Source of the DNA: UBA830 sp038146925
GTDB taxonomy: Bacteria > Pseudomonadota > Alphaproteobacteria > MPNO01 > UBA830
Direction: 5' to 3'
DNA length: 64,000 bases
NCBI GenBank assembly: GCA_038146925.1
Contig: JAYQSP010000004.1
Span: forward strand, 62,001 to 126,000
The position numbers and the translations under genes are program-made. Each line of letters starts with the position of its first letter. Position 1 is the stretch's first letter. Positions 1 to 8,921 of the stretch are shown piece by piece. Below the pieces are notes generated by a model. The model was not told where the DNA came from, made no database searches, and saw only the letters and a program-made list of their open reading frames with translations.

Positions 1-2498
1 CAGCGGCCCGGAAAATCGCGTAGCAGATAGAACGCCTTGGTCAGGACGTGATCCTTCGGCGTATGGGTCAGGGCAGGGACGTCAAGTCCACGCATCAGGC
101 GCCGCAGATGCAGGCCGGCCGCACCGACGCTGCCCGTACTGTCCGATGAAAAACCGCCCCGTTCGCGCGTATCGAACAGGATGGTGCCGCCGGTTTTGAG
201 GAACTGGTTCAGTTTGCGCCGCGCCTTCTCCGACAACAAAGGCTGACGAGGCGAAATCGACCAGTAAAGAAGCGGCAGAAATGCGAGTTCGTCGGTTTCG
301 ATGTCCACGGCCATGGGGTCGCCCGGTTCGACTGCCGTCCGCCGCCGCAGCACGTCGGACAGACCGCGCAGGCCGGCCATCGTGGTTTCATCCAGCTTGC
401 GGTCCCCCGTCACCACATAGGCAAGCCGCGTCTTGGAAGTAGCTGCCAGCGCTTTCGCATCCGGCCCGGTGGCGGTTGTTTCCGCCGCCACGTTTTGCGC
501 TGCCGCTGGGTCGGCGAGAGTCATGCCGGTAAGAAGCGCGCACACGGCGATCGCGGCGGTCCCGGTTAGCCGTCTGGGGTCGATCAGTCCGCGGAGCACG
601 AAACTGACCAGAAGATCTATCATCGCCAGCAGCAGTGCGCCGAGCAGAAGCCAGGGTTTGAAATCAACCGACGGCGCGGCGACGAATCCGACCCGTTCGA
701 CGCCGTTCGGCAGTTCGCCGATCGGTTTCAGATCCGCGATCGCCGCACCCAGGTTGAAGGCCCGGCGGCCGGTGTCGAGGCCGTAATAACCGGGCGGTGT
801 GGCCGGGCCCGGTTGCGCATCTGCAAAATCGCGCGCAGGTATGCTGATGGCGTCCGCCGAAGGTGCGCCGAGGCGTCCGTATCCGTCGAGTGTTTGCAGC
901 GGCGGCAACAGTGCGTTCTGGTCGTCGCTGACAACGCCGGCGCTCAAGCCAACGATCCGCCGCAGGATATCGACGAACAACCCGGAGAGCGGCAGGTTGG
1001 ACCAGTCGGTATTTGCCGTCGTGTGCACGAGCACCAGCCATCCGCGACCGCGTTGCTCCGCCGTGATCAGGGGCGTGCCGTCTGACAGTCGCGCCCATGT
1101 TTTCCGGTTCAGATCGAGCGCCGGTTCAGCCAGAACCTGCCGCTGTACCCGAACGTCGGGCGGCGTCTGAAGACCCGCAAACGGGCTCGTTTCCTCAAAA
1201 GGCAACAGTTTCGCCGGCGCAGCCCAAGACATGGCGCCGCCGATGGCTCTGCCGCCTCCGCGCAAACGGACGGGAACCAGATCGTCCTCCGCGGCAGCCA
1301 GCCGTGGCCCCGCAAAGCGCAGGGTTACGCCGCCCTTCTTCATCCATGCATCCAGGGTAGTTTTGTCGGAGTCCAGCAGCCGGCCGATATCGGCGAGAAT
1401 GACCATAGCGACTTCGCGTTTGAACAGTTCGCTCATCGTGCCCTGGCGGACCTCCGCAAATGGACGGAGGGCACGATCGAGATAGTAAATGGAAGACAGC
1501 AGGGGCTGGTCGGTCTCCGAGCTGTCGCCCGACACGATGCCCGCAGGCCTCCGGCGCCAGCGTTCGTCGACCAGGAAGGACTCGCCCGCATTGTTGCTGC
1601 CTTCGATTTCGATCCGGGCGACGTCGTTTCTAAGTTCTCCGGGCAGCGAAAGTACTGCTTCCGCAGTTTCGTCTCCGGCGGGGAAGGTCACGCTGCTGCG
1701 TCCGACCAGACGTCCTTCTTCGGTGACGGCACGCACCCAGACTTCGCGCTCCTGCGGCTCCGCTACACGCCGGACCGGAACCTGCAGCGTTTCGCCGTCG
1801 GATTTTGGCGGCTGGATCAGCCGGACTCGCGCGGCGGCCGGCTGTTCGATCACCTGCAATCCGCCGAGACGTTGCAGCGCTTCCGCGAAGGGACGGTCTT
1901 CTTCCTGCCCGAGACCGTTGGCGATCCACACCACGTGGGCGGATCCGTTAACCGTGACGGACTGCAAAGCCGTCAATGCGGCCTTGCGGTCGACCGGCCA
2001 GGGTTTCGGCGCAAGCGCGGTGACGATACGTCTCGCGTCTGCAGCCGGCATCAGCTTGCGGACCTGCAGCGGTTCGCCGGGCGCGGCGACGGCGGTCGAC
2101 AATATATGGACGGGCCTGTCTTCGCGTTCCGCCTGGTCCAGCAATTCTGTCATCTTCTGCTGGCGTACGGGCCAGTCGGCGGCGGACGCCCAACCGTCGT
2201 CTACAACCAGCACCAGCGGACCGGAGCCGCGCAGGTTTTCGCCAGGGTTCAGAACCGGGTGGGCCAGGGCGAATATGACGAGCGCCGCAAGCAGCATACG
2301 CAGCAGAATCAGCCACCAGGGCGTCCTGGCGGGGGTTTCTTCATTGGGGCGCAGCGCCATCAGCAGGCGAACGGGCGGAAAGCTGACCAGTCGGGGCGAA
2401 GGCGGGGTGACCCGCAACAGCCACCAAAGCGCGGGCAGCGCGGTCAGCGCGACCAGCAGCCAGGGCGATGTAAAGGCGAGGCCTCCCAGTTCCAGCAT
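1..2498 (-). CDS. BatA/DUF4159 membrane protein (3' end outside window)
   Basis: The frame is open from an ATG at 2498 to the window edge (832 codons), so the C-terminus is missing. The N-terminus (starting MLELGGLAFTSPWLLVAL) is the double-transmembrane BatA or aerotolerance-regulator N-terminal domain. It is followed by a von Willebrand-like segment (GPLVLVVDDGWAS). The last residues visible (DHVLTKAFYLLRDFPGR) match the DUF4159 domain. The start overlaps the DUF58 stop as TGATG, so it is the third gene of a moxR-DUF58-BatA operon. Such operons are linked to envelope stress or MoxR-chaperoned assembly, but this protein's exact role is unknown. Full-length relatives are around 900 residues. 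Confidence 0.88.
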   Translation of the reverse strand, partial: MLELGGLAFTSPWLLVALTALPALWWLLRVTPPSPRLVSFPPVRLLMALRPNEETPARTPWWLILLRMLLAALVIFALAHPVLNPGENLRGSGPLVLVVDDGWASAADWPVRQQKMTELLDQAEREDRPVHILSTAVAAPGEPLQVRKLMPAADARRIVTALAPKPWPVDRKAALTALQSVTVNGSAHVVWIANGLGQEEDRPFAEALQRLGGLQVIEQPAAARVRLIQPPKSDGETLQVPVRRVAEPQEREVWVRAVTEEGRLVGRSSVTFPAGDETAEAVLSLPGELRNDVARIEIEGSNNAGESFLVDERWRRRPAGIVSGDSSETDQPLLSSIYYLDRALRPFAEVRQGTMSELFKREVAMVILADIGRLLDSDKTTLDAWMKKGGVTLRFAGPRLAAAEDDLVPVRLRGGGRAIGGAMSWAAPAKLLPFEETSPFAGLQTPPDVRVQRQVLAEPALDLNRKTWARLSDGTPLITAEQRGRGWLVLVHTTANTDWSNLPLSGLFVDILRRIVGLSAGVVSDDQNALLPPLQTLDGYGRLGAPSADAISIPARDFADAQPGPATPPGYYGLDTGRRAFNLGAAIADLKPIGELPNGVERVGFVAAPSVDFKPWLLLGALLLAMIDLLVSFVLRGLIDPRRLTGTAAIAVCALLTGMTLADPAAAQNVAAETTATGPDAKALAATSKTRLAYVVTGDRKLDETTMAGLRGLSDVLRRRTAVEPGDPMAVDIETDELAFLPLLYWSISPRQPLLSEKARRKLNQFLKTGGTILFDTRERGGFSSDSTGSVGAAGLHLRRLMRGLDVPALTHTPKDHVLTKAFYLLRDFPGR

Positions 2499-3406
2499 CA
2501 CGACCTGTCCGTTTCCGACAGCAGCATGTGCAGCGTCAACAGCGTCGGCTCCGCCGGCCGGTCGGTGCGGTTGACCGTCAGCGTCCATCCCGCCGACCGG
2601 CAGAGATCGGCAAGCGCCTCGCGATGGGCGCTGCGCAGGGATTCATAGTCTTCGCGGATGGCATCGGCGCGCCCTATCAGTGCACTGCCTTCGCCTTCAA
2701 GCCCTTCGAAACGGGTCCTGCCGGTAAACGGCAGGGCTTCTTCCGCCGGATCGCAGATCTGGACAATATGACCGGCGATACCCTGGCGTGCATATCCCCG
2801 GACCACCGGTTCGATTTCGTGGATCGGGCTGAGAAAATCACCCACCATGACGACCCGGCTGTGCCGCCGCAACTGTTCCAGCCGCGGGATTCCGGCGCTG
2901 TCTTCCGCCGGCGCCGTGAGTTCCGCGGCGAGACGATTCAGCACCGCCCGTCCGCGGGCCGGACGTTGACCCGTTTCCAATCTCGAAATTCGCTCGCCGC
3001 CCCGGATCAACAGCGACGCAATGGCCAGGGTAACGACTATGGCGCGATCGGCCTTGGTCGGTAAATTGGGATCGGAATGCCAGTTCATCGAAGCCGACCG
3101 GTCGGTCCACAAGTAGATGTTCTGAGCGGCTTCCCATTCGTTTTCGCGGACGAAGGCGAGCTGCGATTTAGCCGATTGGCGCCAGTCGATGCTTTGCGCC
3201 GGATCGCCTGCCTGATAGCGACGATACTGCCAGAAGCTGTCGCCCGACCCGGCCCGGCGGCGGCCGTGTTCGCCCTGGGCCACGACGGTGGCGACCCGTT
3301 CCGCCATCACCAGCAGAGGCGGCAGCGTCGACGCGGCTTCTTCGGCCCGCTGACGGACCGATGCCGGATCGACGGCGTCGTTTATGGCGGGGGTCGGGTT
3401 GCTCAC
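2498..3406 (-). CDS. DUF58 domain protein of MoxR operon
   Basis: This encodes 302 residues from a GTG at 3406 that overlaps the moxR stop as GTGA; a longer upstream reading (to 3613) only covers the end of moxR in another frame. The DUF58 signature is clear near residue 60: a stretch around YRRYQAGDPAQSIDWRQSAK. The rest resembles a von Willebrand factor A fold, with WTDRSASMNW as a MIDAS-like motif. DUF58 proteins accompany MoxR AAA+ ATPases and are thought to be their adaptors or clients. It is translationally coupled on both sides (GTGA upstream, TGATG downstream). Confidence 0.9.
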   Translation of the reverse strand: MSNPTPAINDAVDPASVRQRAEEAASTLPPLLVMAERVATVVAQGEHGRRRAGSGDSFWQYRRYQAGDPAQSIDWRQSAKSQLAFVRENEWEAAQNIYLWTDRSASMNWHSDPNLPTKADRAIVVTLAIASLLIRGGERISRLETGQRPARGRAVLNRLAAELTAPAEDSAGIPRLEQLRRHSRVVMVGDFLSPIHEIEPVVRGYARQGIAGHIVQICDPAEEALPFTGRTRFEGLEGEGSALIGRADAIREDYESLRSAHREALADLCRSAGWTLTVNRTDRPAEPTLLTLHMLLSETDRS

Positions 3407-4431
3407 CCGAGCTTCGCGCACAGCCGGTCGATGACCCCGTCTACCGTAATGCCGTCGGCGCGGGCGGAGAACGTCAGCGCCATTCGATGGCGTAGCACTG
3501 GCGGCGCCAACGCGATGACATCGTCTATCGAGGGTGCGAAACGGCCCTGCAGCAGCGCACGGGCACGGGTTGCCAGCATAAGTGCCTGGCTGGCCCGTGG
3601 TCCCGGTCCCCACGACAGGTGATTGCGGATGGCCGGATCGCCGTCTTCGTTGGGGCGGCCGGCGCGCACCAGTTTCAAAATAGCATCGGCGACCGCGTCG
3701 CCGACAGGGACCGACCGTACGAGCCGCTGGGCAGCGACCAGGTCGTCGGCCGTCAGGACCTGTTCCGGTTTTTCGTCCGCGACACCCGTCGTTGCGATCA
3801 GCATCCGCTTTTCGGAGTCTTCGTCCGGATACCCGACATCGATCTGCAGCAGGAAACGGTCGAGCTGGGCTTCCGGCAGCGGGTAGGTGCCTTCCAGTTC
3901 CAGCGGATTCTGGGTGGCCAGCACATGGAATGGTTTCGGCAGGTCGTGGTCCTGACCGGCGACCGACACTTTGTATTCCTGCATCGCCTGCAACAGCGCG
4001 GACTGTGTCCGCGGGCTCGCCCGGTTGATTTCGTCCGCCATCAGCAACTGTCCGAAAATCGGACCCCGGATAAACCGGAATGACCGATGGCCGCTATCGT
4101 CTTCCTCCAGTACTTCCGAACCCAGGATGTCCGGCGGCATAAGGTCGGGCGTGAACTGTACGCGGCGGTCTTCCAGCCCCAGCACAGTGCCCAGCGAATC
4201 GACGAGGCGCGTCTTGCCCAGCCCCGGATACCCGACAAGCAGCGCGTGTCCGCCCGCCAATAATGTGATAAGCGTCTGGTCGATGACGTCGTGCTGACCG
4301 AAGATTACACGGCCGATATGTTCGCGGACGGCCGCCATCCGCTGTCCGAGCGCTTCGATTTCGGAGACGAGGCGTTCCGACGGTTGATTACCGCCCGCCT
4401 GGGATTGGTCGGTTGTCTGGGTGTCGGTCAC
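3403..4431 (-). CDS. MoxR-family AAA+ ATPase
   Basis: This 342-residue protein has Walker A GYPGLGKT at residues 67-74, Walker B LLMADEINRA near 129-138, and the sensor motif ATQNPLELEGTYPLPEAQLD. This is the classic MoxR/RavA AAA_3 layout. MoxR ATPases act as cytoplasmic chaperones that mature protein complexes, usually together with the DUF58 and BatA proteins encoded immediately downstream. It is the first gene of the leftward operon. It starts at 4431, only about 30 bp from the divergent DUF1285 gene, so the two promoters must overlap. The specific client is not evident. Confidence 0.93.
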   Translation of the reverse strand: MTDTQTTDQSQAGGNQPSERLVSEIEALGQRMAAVREHIGRVIFGQHDVIDQTLITLLAGGHALLVGYPGLGKTRLVDSLGTVLGLEDRRVQFTPDLMPPDILGSEVLEEDDSGHRSFRFIRGPIFGQLLMADEINRASPRTQSALLQAMQEYKVSVAGQDHDLPKPFHVLATQNPLELEGTYPLPEAQLDRFLLQIDVGYPDEDSEKRMLIATTGVADEKPEQVLTADDLVAAQRLVRSVPVGDAVADAILKLVRAGRPNEDGDPAIRNHLSWGPGPRASQALMLATRARALLQGRFAPSIDDVIALAPPVLRHRMALTFSARADGITVDGVIDRLCAKLG

Positions 4432-4462
4432 GGCGATCCTCTGCGCAGGGGTTTATAAGGCA

Positions 4463-5038
4463 ATGTCCGGTGTTTCTTTGGGTAATCTTGAACGTGCTTT
4501 GGCGCAAGGCAAGGAGAATGGGAACGAAAATCCCGGTGACCCGGGTGGTCCGCAGATGTGCGGCGATATCGATATCAGGATCGCACGGGACGGCACCTGG
4601 CACTATCTTGGCTCCCCGATCGGCCGCAAACGGTTGGTCAAACTGTTTGCATCGGTTCTGAAACGGGACAATTCCGGCGATTTTTGGCTCGTAACGCCTG
4701 CTGAAATGTGCCGTATCAAGGTGGATGACGCGCCTTTCACCGCCGTTGAAATGACAGTCGATCAGGATAAACACGGTCAGAAGCTGATTTTCCGCTCAAA
4801 TATTGACGAAATCGTGACCGCGGGGCCGGACCATCCGCTTCGGGTTGAAATCGATTCCAAAACCGGCGAACCCGCGCCGTATATTATGATTAGAGACGGG
4901 CTCGAAGCCCTTATCGTTCGTTCGGTGTTCTACGATCTGGTAGAAACTGGCGAAGAACGGGAAAAAAACGGGAAAAAGGTGCTTGGCGTGCGTAGCAGTG
5001 GAGAGTTTTTCGAGATCGGAGCGGTTGAGGATGCCTGA
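4463..5038 (+). CDS. DUF1285 domain protein
   Basis: This encodes 191 residues from ATG 4463, preceded by a short AAGG. An in-frame ATG at 4421 would run into the moxR start, so it is less likely. The body (DGTWHYLGSPIGRKRLVKLF, then FWLVTPAEMCRIKVDDAPF) is the DUF1285 family, a small soluble alphaproteobacterial and gammaproteobacterial family without assigned function. Its last 8 bp overlap the Nudix gene. It heads a rightward group of four overlapping genes ending with the CCA-adding enzyme, suggesting a housekeeping role connected to nucleotide or tRNA turnover. That link is inference only. Confidence 0.85.
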   Translation: MSGVSLGNLERALAQGKENGNENPGDPGGPQMCGDIDIRIARDGTWHYLGSPIGRKRLVKLFASVLKRDNSGDFWLVTPAEMCRIKVDDAPFTAVEMTVDQDKHGQKLIFRSNIDEIVTAGPDHPLRVEIDSKTGEPAPYIMIRDGLEALIVRSVFYDLVETGEEREKNGKKVLGVRSSGEFFEIGAVEDA

Positions 5039-5666
5039 CGACGGCATTCGCATCGCACGCGATCATATCATCGGTGCGTTTGACGGACCGGGTATAGATC
5101 CGCCGTCTCTCGATGACGCGGGCGATACCTATGGCTGGGTGTCGCAGGATAAAAAATCCCTGCCCAAACGCATCACGCCTGCGGCGGTTCTGGTGCCGCT
5201 TGTCGAACACGAAGCCGGCATGACCGTTTTACTGACGCAACGTCCCGGTCACCTCAAGAGCCATCCCGGCCAGATATCTTTTCCCGGCGGTAAAACGGAA
5301 CCCCATGACGATACGCCGGAGGACACGGCCCTGCGCGAAACCGAGGAGGAAATCGGACTGCCGCGCGAAAAAGTGGATCTCGTCGGTCGCCTGGGGCAGC
5401 GCACCACGGGCAGCGGTTTCAAAGTCACGCCCGTGGTCGGTCTTATAAAACCGCCCTTCGAGACAATCCCCGATCCGGGGGAGGTCGAGGAGATATTCGA
5501 AGTGCCGCTCAGCTTCGTTTTAAATCCGGCGAACCAGAAGATCGAAACCCGGTACATCCGTGGCGTCGATCACGACTTCTATGTTCTGCTCTTCGAAAAC
5601 TTCTATATCTGGGGTTTGACCGCGCGGCTTCTGGTCGCGCTTCGCGATACGTTGGAGATCAAATGA
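5031..5666 (+). CDS. Nudix hydrolase, CoA pyrophosphatase type
   Basis: This 211-residue protein starts at ATG 5031, inside the end of the DUF1285 gene and preceded by GAGG. The Nudix box lies at about residues 86-110 (GGK...REtEEEIGL) with all metal-binding glutamates. It is preceded by LLTQRPGHLKSHPGQISFPG, the extra motif of the CoA/acyl-CoA pyrophosphatase subgroup (NudL/YeaB-like). The expected reaction is hydrolysis of CoA to 4'-phosphopantetheine and 3',5'-ADP. It overlaps the next gene by ATGA. Confidence 0.9.
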   Translation: MPDDGIRIARDHIIGAFDGPGIDPPSLDDAGDTYGWVSQDKKSLPKRITPAAVLVPLVEHEAGMTVLLTQRPGHLKSHPGQISFPGGKTEPHDDTPEDTALRETEEEIGLPREKVDLVGRLGQRTTGSGFKVTPVVGLIKPPFETIPDPGEVEEIFEVPLSFVLNPANQKIETRYIRGVDHDFYVLLFENFYIWGLTARLLVALRDTLEIK

Positions 5667-5974
5667 TCCGGTTGCTGCTGCTGACGATTATCCCGCTGGT
5701 TCTGCCCTTCGTCGTCTGGTTCGTCTGGAATGTTTTCGCCGAAAAGCCGAAACTGGACGCGGCCACCGGAGAGCAGATTCCGCCCGAACTGAAGACGGCG
5801 CCGTTGAAAATGCTTGGCATCATCGGCGTTCTCTTGTCAGCTCTGACATTGGGCGGGTTTTTGCTGTTTCACGACAAAACAGCAGACAAGCCTTACACGC
5901 CTATAAACGTCGACGAGGCGGAAAAGAAACTGGATAAAGGCATCGCCCCAGATCGACCGGTCAGTTCCAATTGA
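5663..5974 (+). CDS. Small membrane protein, DUF6111-like
   Basis: This 103-residue protein has two predicted transmembrane helices (about residues 2-25 and 48-70) separated by a polar loop, and a charged C-tail. It matches the small two-helix proteins found between Nudix and CCA-transferase genes in alphaproteobacteria (DUF6111-like; family assigned from memory of gene order). It starts with ATGA overlap to the Nudix gene and ends in a TTGA overlap with the CCA enzyme gene. The function is unknown. Confidence 0.75.
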   Translation: MIRLLLLTIIPLVLPFVVWFVWNVFAEKPKLDAATGEQIPPELKTAPLKMLGIIGVLLSALTLGGFLLFHDKTADKPYTPINVDEAEKKLDKGIAPDRPVSSN

Positions 5975-7230
5975 GCGCCGTAGTCAAGATTGCGCCGCCG
6001 GACTGGATGTCGGAGCCGGACACCGCCAGGATTTTCACTACTCTTAAAGAAGCCGGACATTCTGTCAGGTTCGTGGGCGGGTGCGTCCGCGACACGGTAG
6101 CCGGACGGCCGGTTTCGGATATCGACGTCGCCACCGATGCGCCGCCGGACCGCGTTCTCGAGGTGCTCGGTGCGGCCGGGATCAGGGCCGTTCCCACGGG
6201 TATCGAACACGGCACGATCACAGCCATTCCGGAAACCCGGCCGTTCGAAATCACAACCCTGCGCAAGGATGTCGAAACCGACGGGCGGCATGCCTCGGTC
6301 GAGTTCACGAATGACTGGGTCGAAGACGCCTCGCGCCGGGATTTCACGTTCAACGCGATGTCCGCCGAACCGAATGGAAAGATCTACGATTATTTCGACG
6401 GTCTGGACGACCTGAAAACCGGACGCGTCCGGTTCATCGGCGTTGCGCTGGACCGCGTCGCCGAGGATTACCTGCGGGTGTTGCGGTTTTTCCGCTTTTA
6501 CGCGCACTACGCGAAGACTGAACCCGATCCGGAATCCTACGCTGCCTGTCGGGCTGCCGCGACGCACGTCGAAACCCTGTCGGGAGAGCGTATCTGGGCA
6601 GAACTGTCGCGTACGCTCACCGCGCCGGCTCCCGGTCCTGTTTTCCAGATGATGGAAGATATCGGTTTGCTGAGGCTGTTGCTGCCCGTGGGCCGGTCGG
6701 TGAAACGGATGGAGGCGCTGGCGGCACTGGAAACCATGGTGTCTTTCGAGCCCGACCCGATCCGGCGGCTGACGGCCCTGATCCAGCCGAACCGCAGTGA
6801 GGCTTCTCAAATCGCGACGCGTCTGCGGCTGTCGCGCGAAGACACGCACCGTCTCGACGATCTGAACGCAAGCCGCGGCGAATCCGGTGCCAGCATGAAC
6901 GAATTGATGCTGCGGCGCGCACTATACACACTGGGCCGGGATCAGTTTCGGGATTTGATCCTGCTGGACTGGGCCGATCAGATCGCAATGAATGCGACCG
7001 AGGCGGCACAATCGGTCCAGGGATGGAAAGACACCTGGGATACCGCATCGTCGCGGGAACCGCCCGAGTTTCCCCTTGTCGGCGGGGACGTCCTTGAGAT
7101 GGGCGTCGAGGAAGGACCAAAGGTCGGCGAAATTCTCGACGATATTGAGGAATGGTGGGTCGAACAGGCCTTCCGGCCCGACCGCGAAGCGTGTCTAGAC
7201 CGCCTGAGGCTGGCAGTCCGGCGGCGTTAA
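5971..7230 (+). CDS. cca: CCA tRNA nucleotidyltransferase
   Basis: This encodes 419 residues if translation begins at TTG 5971, whose TTGA overlaps the preceding stop; an internal ATG 12 codons later is the alternative. The class II nucleotidyltransferase head is plain: VRFVGGCVRDTVAGRPVSD followed by the metal-binding DID. It also has the RRDFTFNAM motif and the RNA-binding EDYLRVLRFFRF motif. It adds or repairs the 3'-CCA of tRNAs. The fourth member of a tightly overlapped operon, it ends 15 bp from the convergent UbiD gene. Confidence 0.95.
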   Translation: MSAVVKIAPPDWMSEPDTARIFTTLKEAGHSVRFVGGCVRDTVAGRPVSDIDVATDAPPDRVLEVLGAAGIRAVPTGIEHGTITAIPETRPFEITTLRKDVETDGRHASVEFTNDWVEDASRRDFTFNAMSAEPNGKIYDYFDGLDDLKTGRVRFIGVALDRVAEDYLRVLRFFRFYAHYAKTEPDPESYAACRAAATHVETLSGERIWAELSRTLTAPAPGPVFQMMEDIGLLRLLLPVGRSVKRMEALAALETMVSFEPDPIRRLTALIQPNRSEASQIATRLRLSREDTHRLDDLNASRGESGASMNELMLRRALYTLGRDQFRDLILLDWADQIAMNATEAAQSVQGWKDTWDTASSREPPEFPLVGGDVLEMGVEEGPKVGEILDDIEEWWVEQAFRPDREACLDRLRLAVRRR

Positions 7231-7245
7231 AGGCAGCAGCAGGAT

Positions 7246-8811
7246 TTAAACGTCCGGAAATCTTTTGCGGAGTTCTTCCAGCGTCAGCCTTTCGCGCATC
7301 TCGTCGTCCAGATAATCCGATCCGATACCGTATTCGTTCCAGCGCGCGGCGATTTTTCGTTCCAGTTCCGGGTCCATCGACGCGATCGGCGACATGCGTC
7401 GCCCGCCCCAGTCGGGATTGGGTTCGAACGTCCAGTTGCGGGTGGCGTCGATCAGCACGCGCGTCCAGCGCGCCGTGCCGTATTTCCGGATATTGGAATA
7501 TTCGTGCCGCGTTGACGGGTCCAGCGGCGATCCGAAGGTCGGGCCGAACGTCAGAACGCCGTTTTCGCTGGCGTTGACGCGGAACGCCATCGCCCATTCC
7601 CTGGCTTCCCAGTCGCGGATGTCGATATCTTCCTCGACGACCATCACGTTCTTGAAGAACCACTGTCCGGCCGACGTGCCCCACAGCGTGTTGGCGATCT
7701 GCTGGGCGTGACCGTGATAGCGTTTCTGGATCTGCACCACGATGTTCATGCCCGTCACCACTGGGGGCATCCACACGTCCAGAATGCCGTCGACCCCGGC
7801 GTCTTCGAGCATGTTCCAGGCGATCGCCGACCAGGAATAGGCGCAGAGACCCGAATCCTCGCTCGGGAAACCCGGCCGCGCGCCTTCCAGTGCGCCGCGC
7901 ATGATCGGGTTTTCCCGGTGAGTGATGCACTCGATCTGCAGTACGGGTTTCGGCGTCGGGGTCGCACCTTCGTGCCCCGGGTAATCGGCGAACGGGCCTT
8001 CCATCACGAAGGTGTCGGGATCGGGGTCGATATAGCCTTCAATGACGAATTCCGCGTTGGCAGGGACCTGCAGATCGACCGTCTCGCACTGCACCAGTTC
8101 CACCGGCTTGCCGAGAATGGCGCCCATCATGTCCCATTCGCAGATACGCCGCGGGAACGGACTGCCGGCGCAGAACGGCATTACATCGTGCCAGCCGTGG
8201 ACGATGGCGACAGGCATTTTACCGCCCGCATTGCGATGCTTGCCGAAATGACCGCCCCAGCCCTGGGTCGGCAGCATCAGCTTGGCGATCTTGTTGCGAC
8301 CGGCGACCATCCCGCGATAGAGGCCCACATTGGCGCGGTCCGTTTCCGGATCGTGGGTGACGACGCCGCAATAGGTATCGATGTAGCGGCCGCCATCGGC
8401 GCCGTACCAGCGCGGTGCCGGAAACTGTCCCAGATCGATCTGATTGTCGCGCAGAACGTTGGCCTTGACCGGGCCGCTGTCGACCGCGACGGGAGGCAAC
8501 GGATTCCTGTAACGGTCCTTGAAATGGCGCACCAGGTCTTTGTCGGAGATGTCCGGCGACAAGCCGGCCATGAGTGCAACCCGTTCCCTGGTCGACAGAC
8601 CGCAGGTCATCAGTTGCGTGCACAGCGTGTCCGTATGATCGCGAATATTTTCGAATATCAGCGCAGGTCCGCGCAGCGCCATGTTGGCGCGCGTTACGGC
8701 GCCGATTTCCTCGTCCCAGTCGACACGCGCGGAGATGCGTTTCAACTGGTCTGCAGCTTCCAGCGTCGCGATCCAGGATCGCAGATCTGTTCCGGTGTCC
8801 GTCGACGGCAT
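7246..8811 (-). CDS. UbiD-family (de)carboxylase
   Basis: This 521-residue protein starts at ATG 8811 behind GGGGAG; an upstream in-frame ATG (8847) lacks a good ribosome site. UbiD hallmarks are present along the whole length: LRDNQIDLGQFPAPRW, the prenyl-FMN region around TDRANVGLYRGMVAG, and the acidic motifs FVIEGYIDPD and MEGPFADYPGH. UbiD enzymes are prenylated-FMN-dependent decarboxylases of aromatic or unsaturated acids. True UbiD (ubiquinone) is possible, but the divergent acyl-CoA synthetase suggests aromatic or phenolic acid catabolism. No ubiX-like prenyltransferase gene lies in this window. Confidence 0.88.
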   Translation of the reverse strand: MPSTDTGTDLRSWIATLEAADQLKRISARVDWDEEIGAVTRANMALRGPALIFENIRDHTDTLCTQLMTCGLSTRERVALMAGLSPDISDKDLVRHFKDRYRNPLPPVAVDSGPVKANVLRDNQIDLGQFPAPRWYGADGGRYIDTYCGVVTHDPETDRANVGLYRGMVAGRNKIAKLMLPTQGWGGHFGKHRNAGGKMPVAIVHGWHDVMPFCAGSPFPRRICEWDMMGAILGKPVELVQCETVDLQVPANAEFVIEGYIDPDPDTFVMEGPFADYPGHEGATPTPKPVLQIECITHRENPIMRGALEGARPGFPSEDSGLCAYSWSAIAWNMLEDAGVDGILDVWMPPVVTGMNIVVQIQKRYHGHAQQIANTLWGTSAGQWFFKNVMVVEEDIDIRDWEAREWAMAFRVNASENGVLTFGPTFGSPLDPSTRHEYSNIRKYGTARWTRVLIDATRNWTFEPNPDWGGRRMSPIASMDPELERKIAARWNEYGIGSDYLDDEMRERLTLEELRKRFPDV

Positions 8812-8921
8812 TTCTGAATACTCCCCGCCTGAATCATAGCCGCACACCGGTTCTTCGAAAAGGCCACCCGGTCTGGATTCCGGGTGGCGACTGTGGAAAC
8901 ATTCGCAAAACGGGAGGGGAC

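Noticed and set aside
6617..7930. Long minus-strand open frame (437 codons) across cca and the UbiD gene
   Set aside because: It overlaps two well-supported genes, is Arg/Pro/Gly-rich without motifs, and is a typical GC-rich antisense frame.
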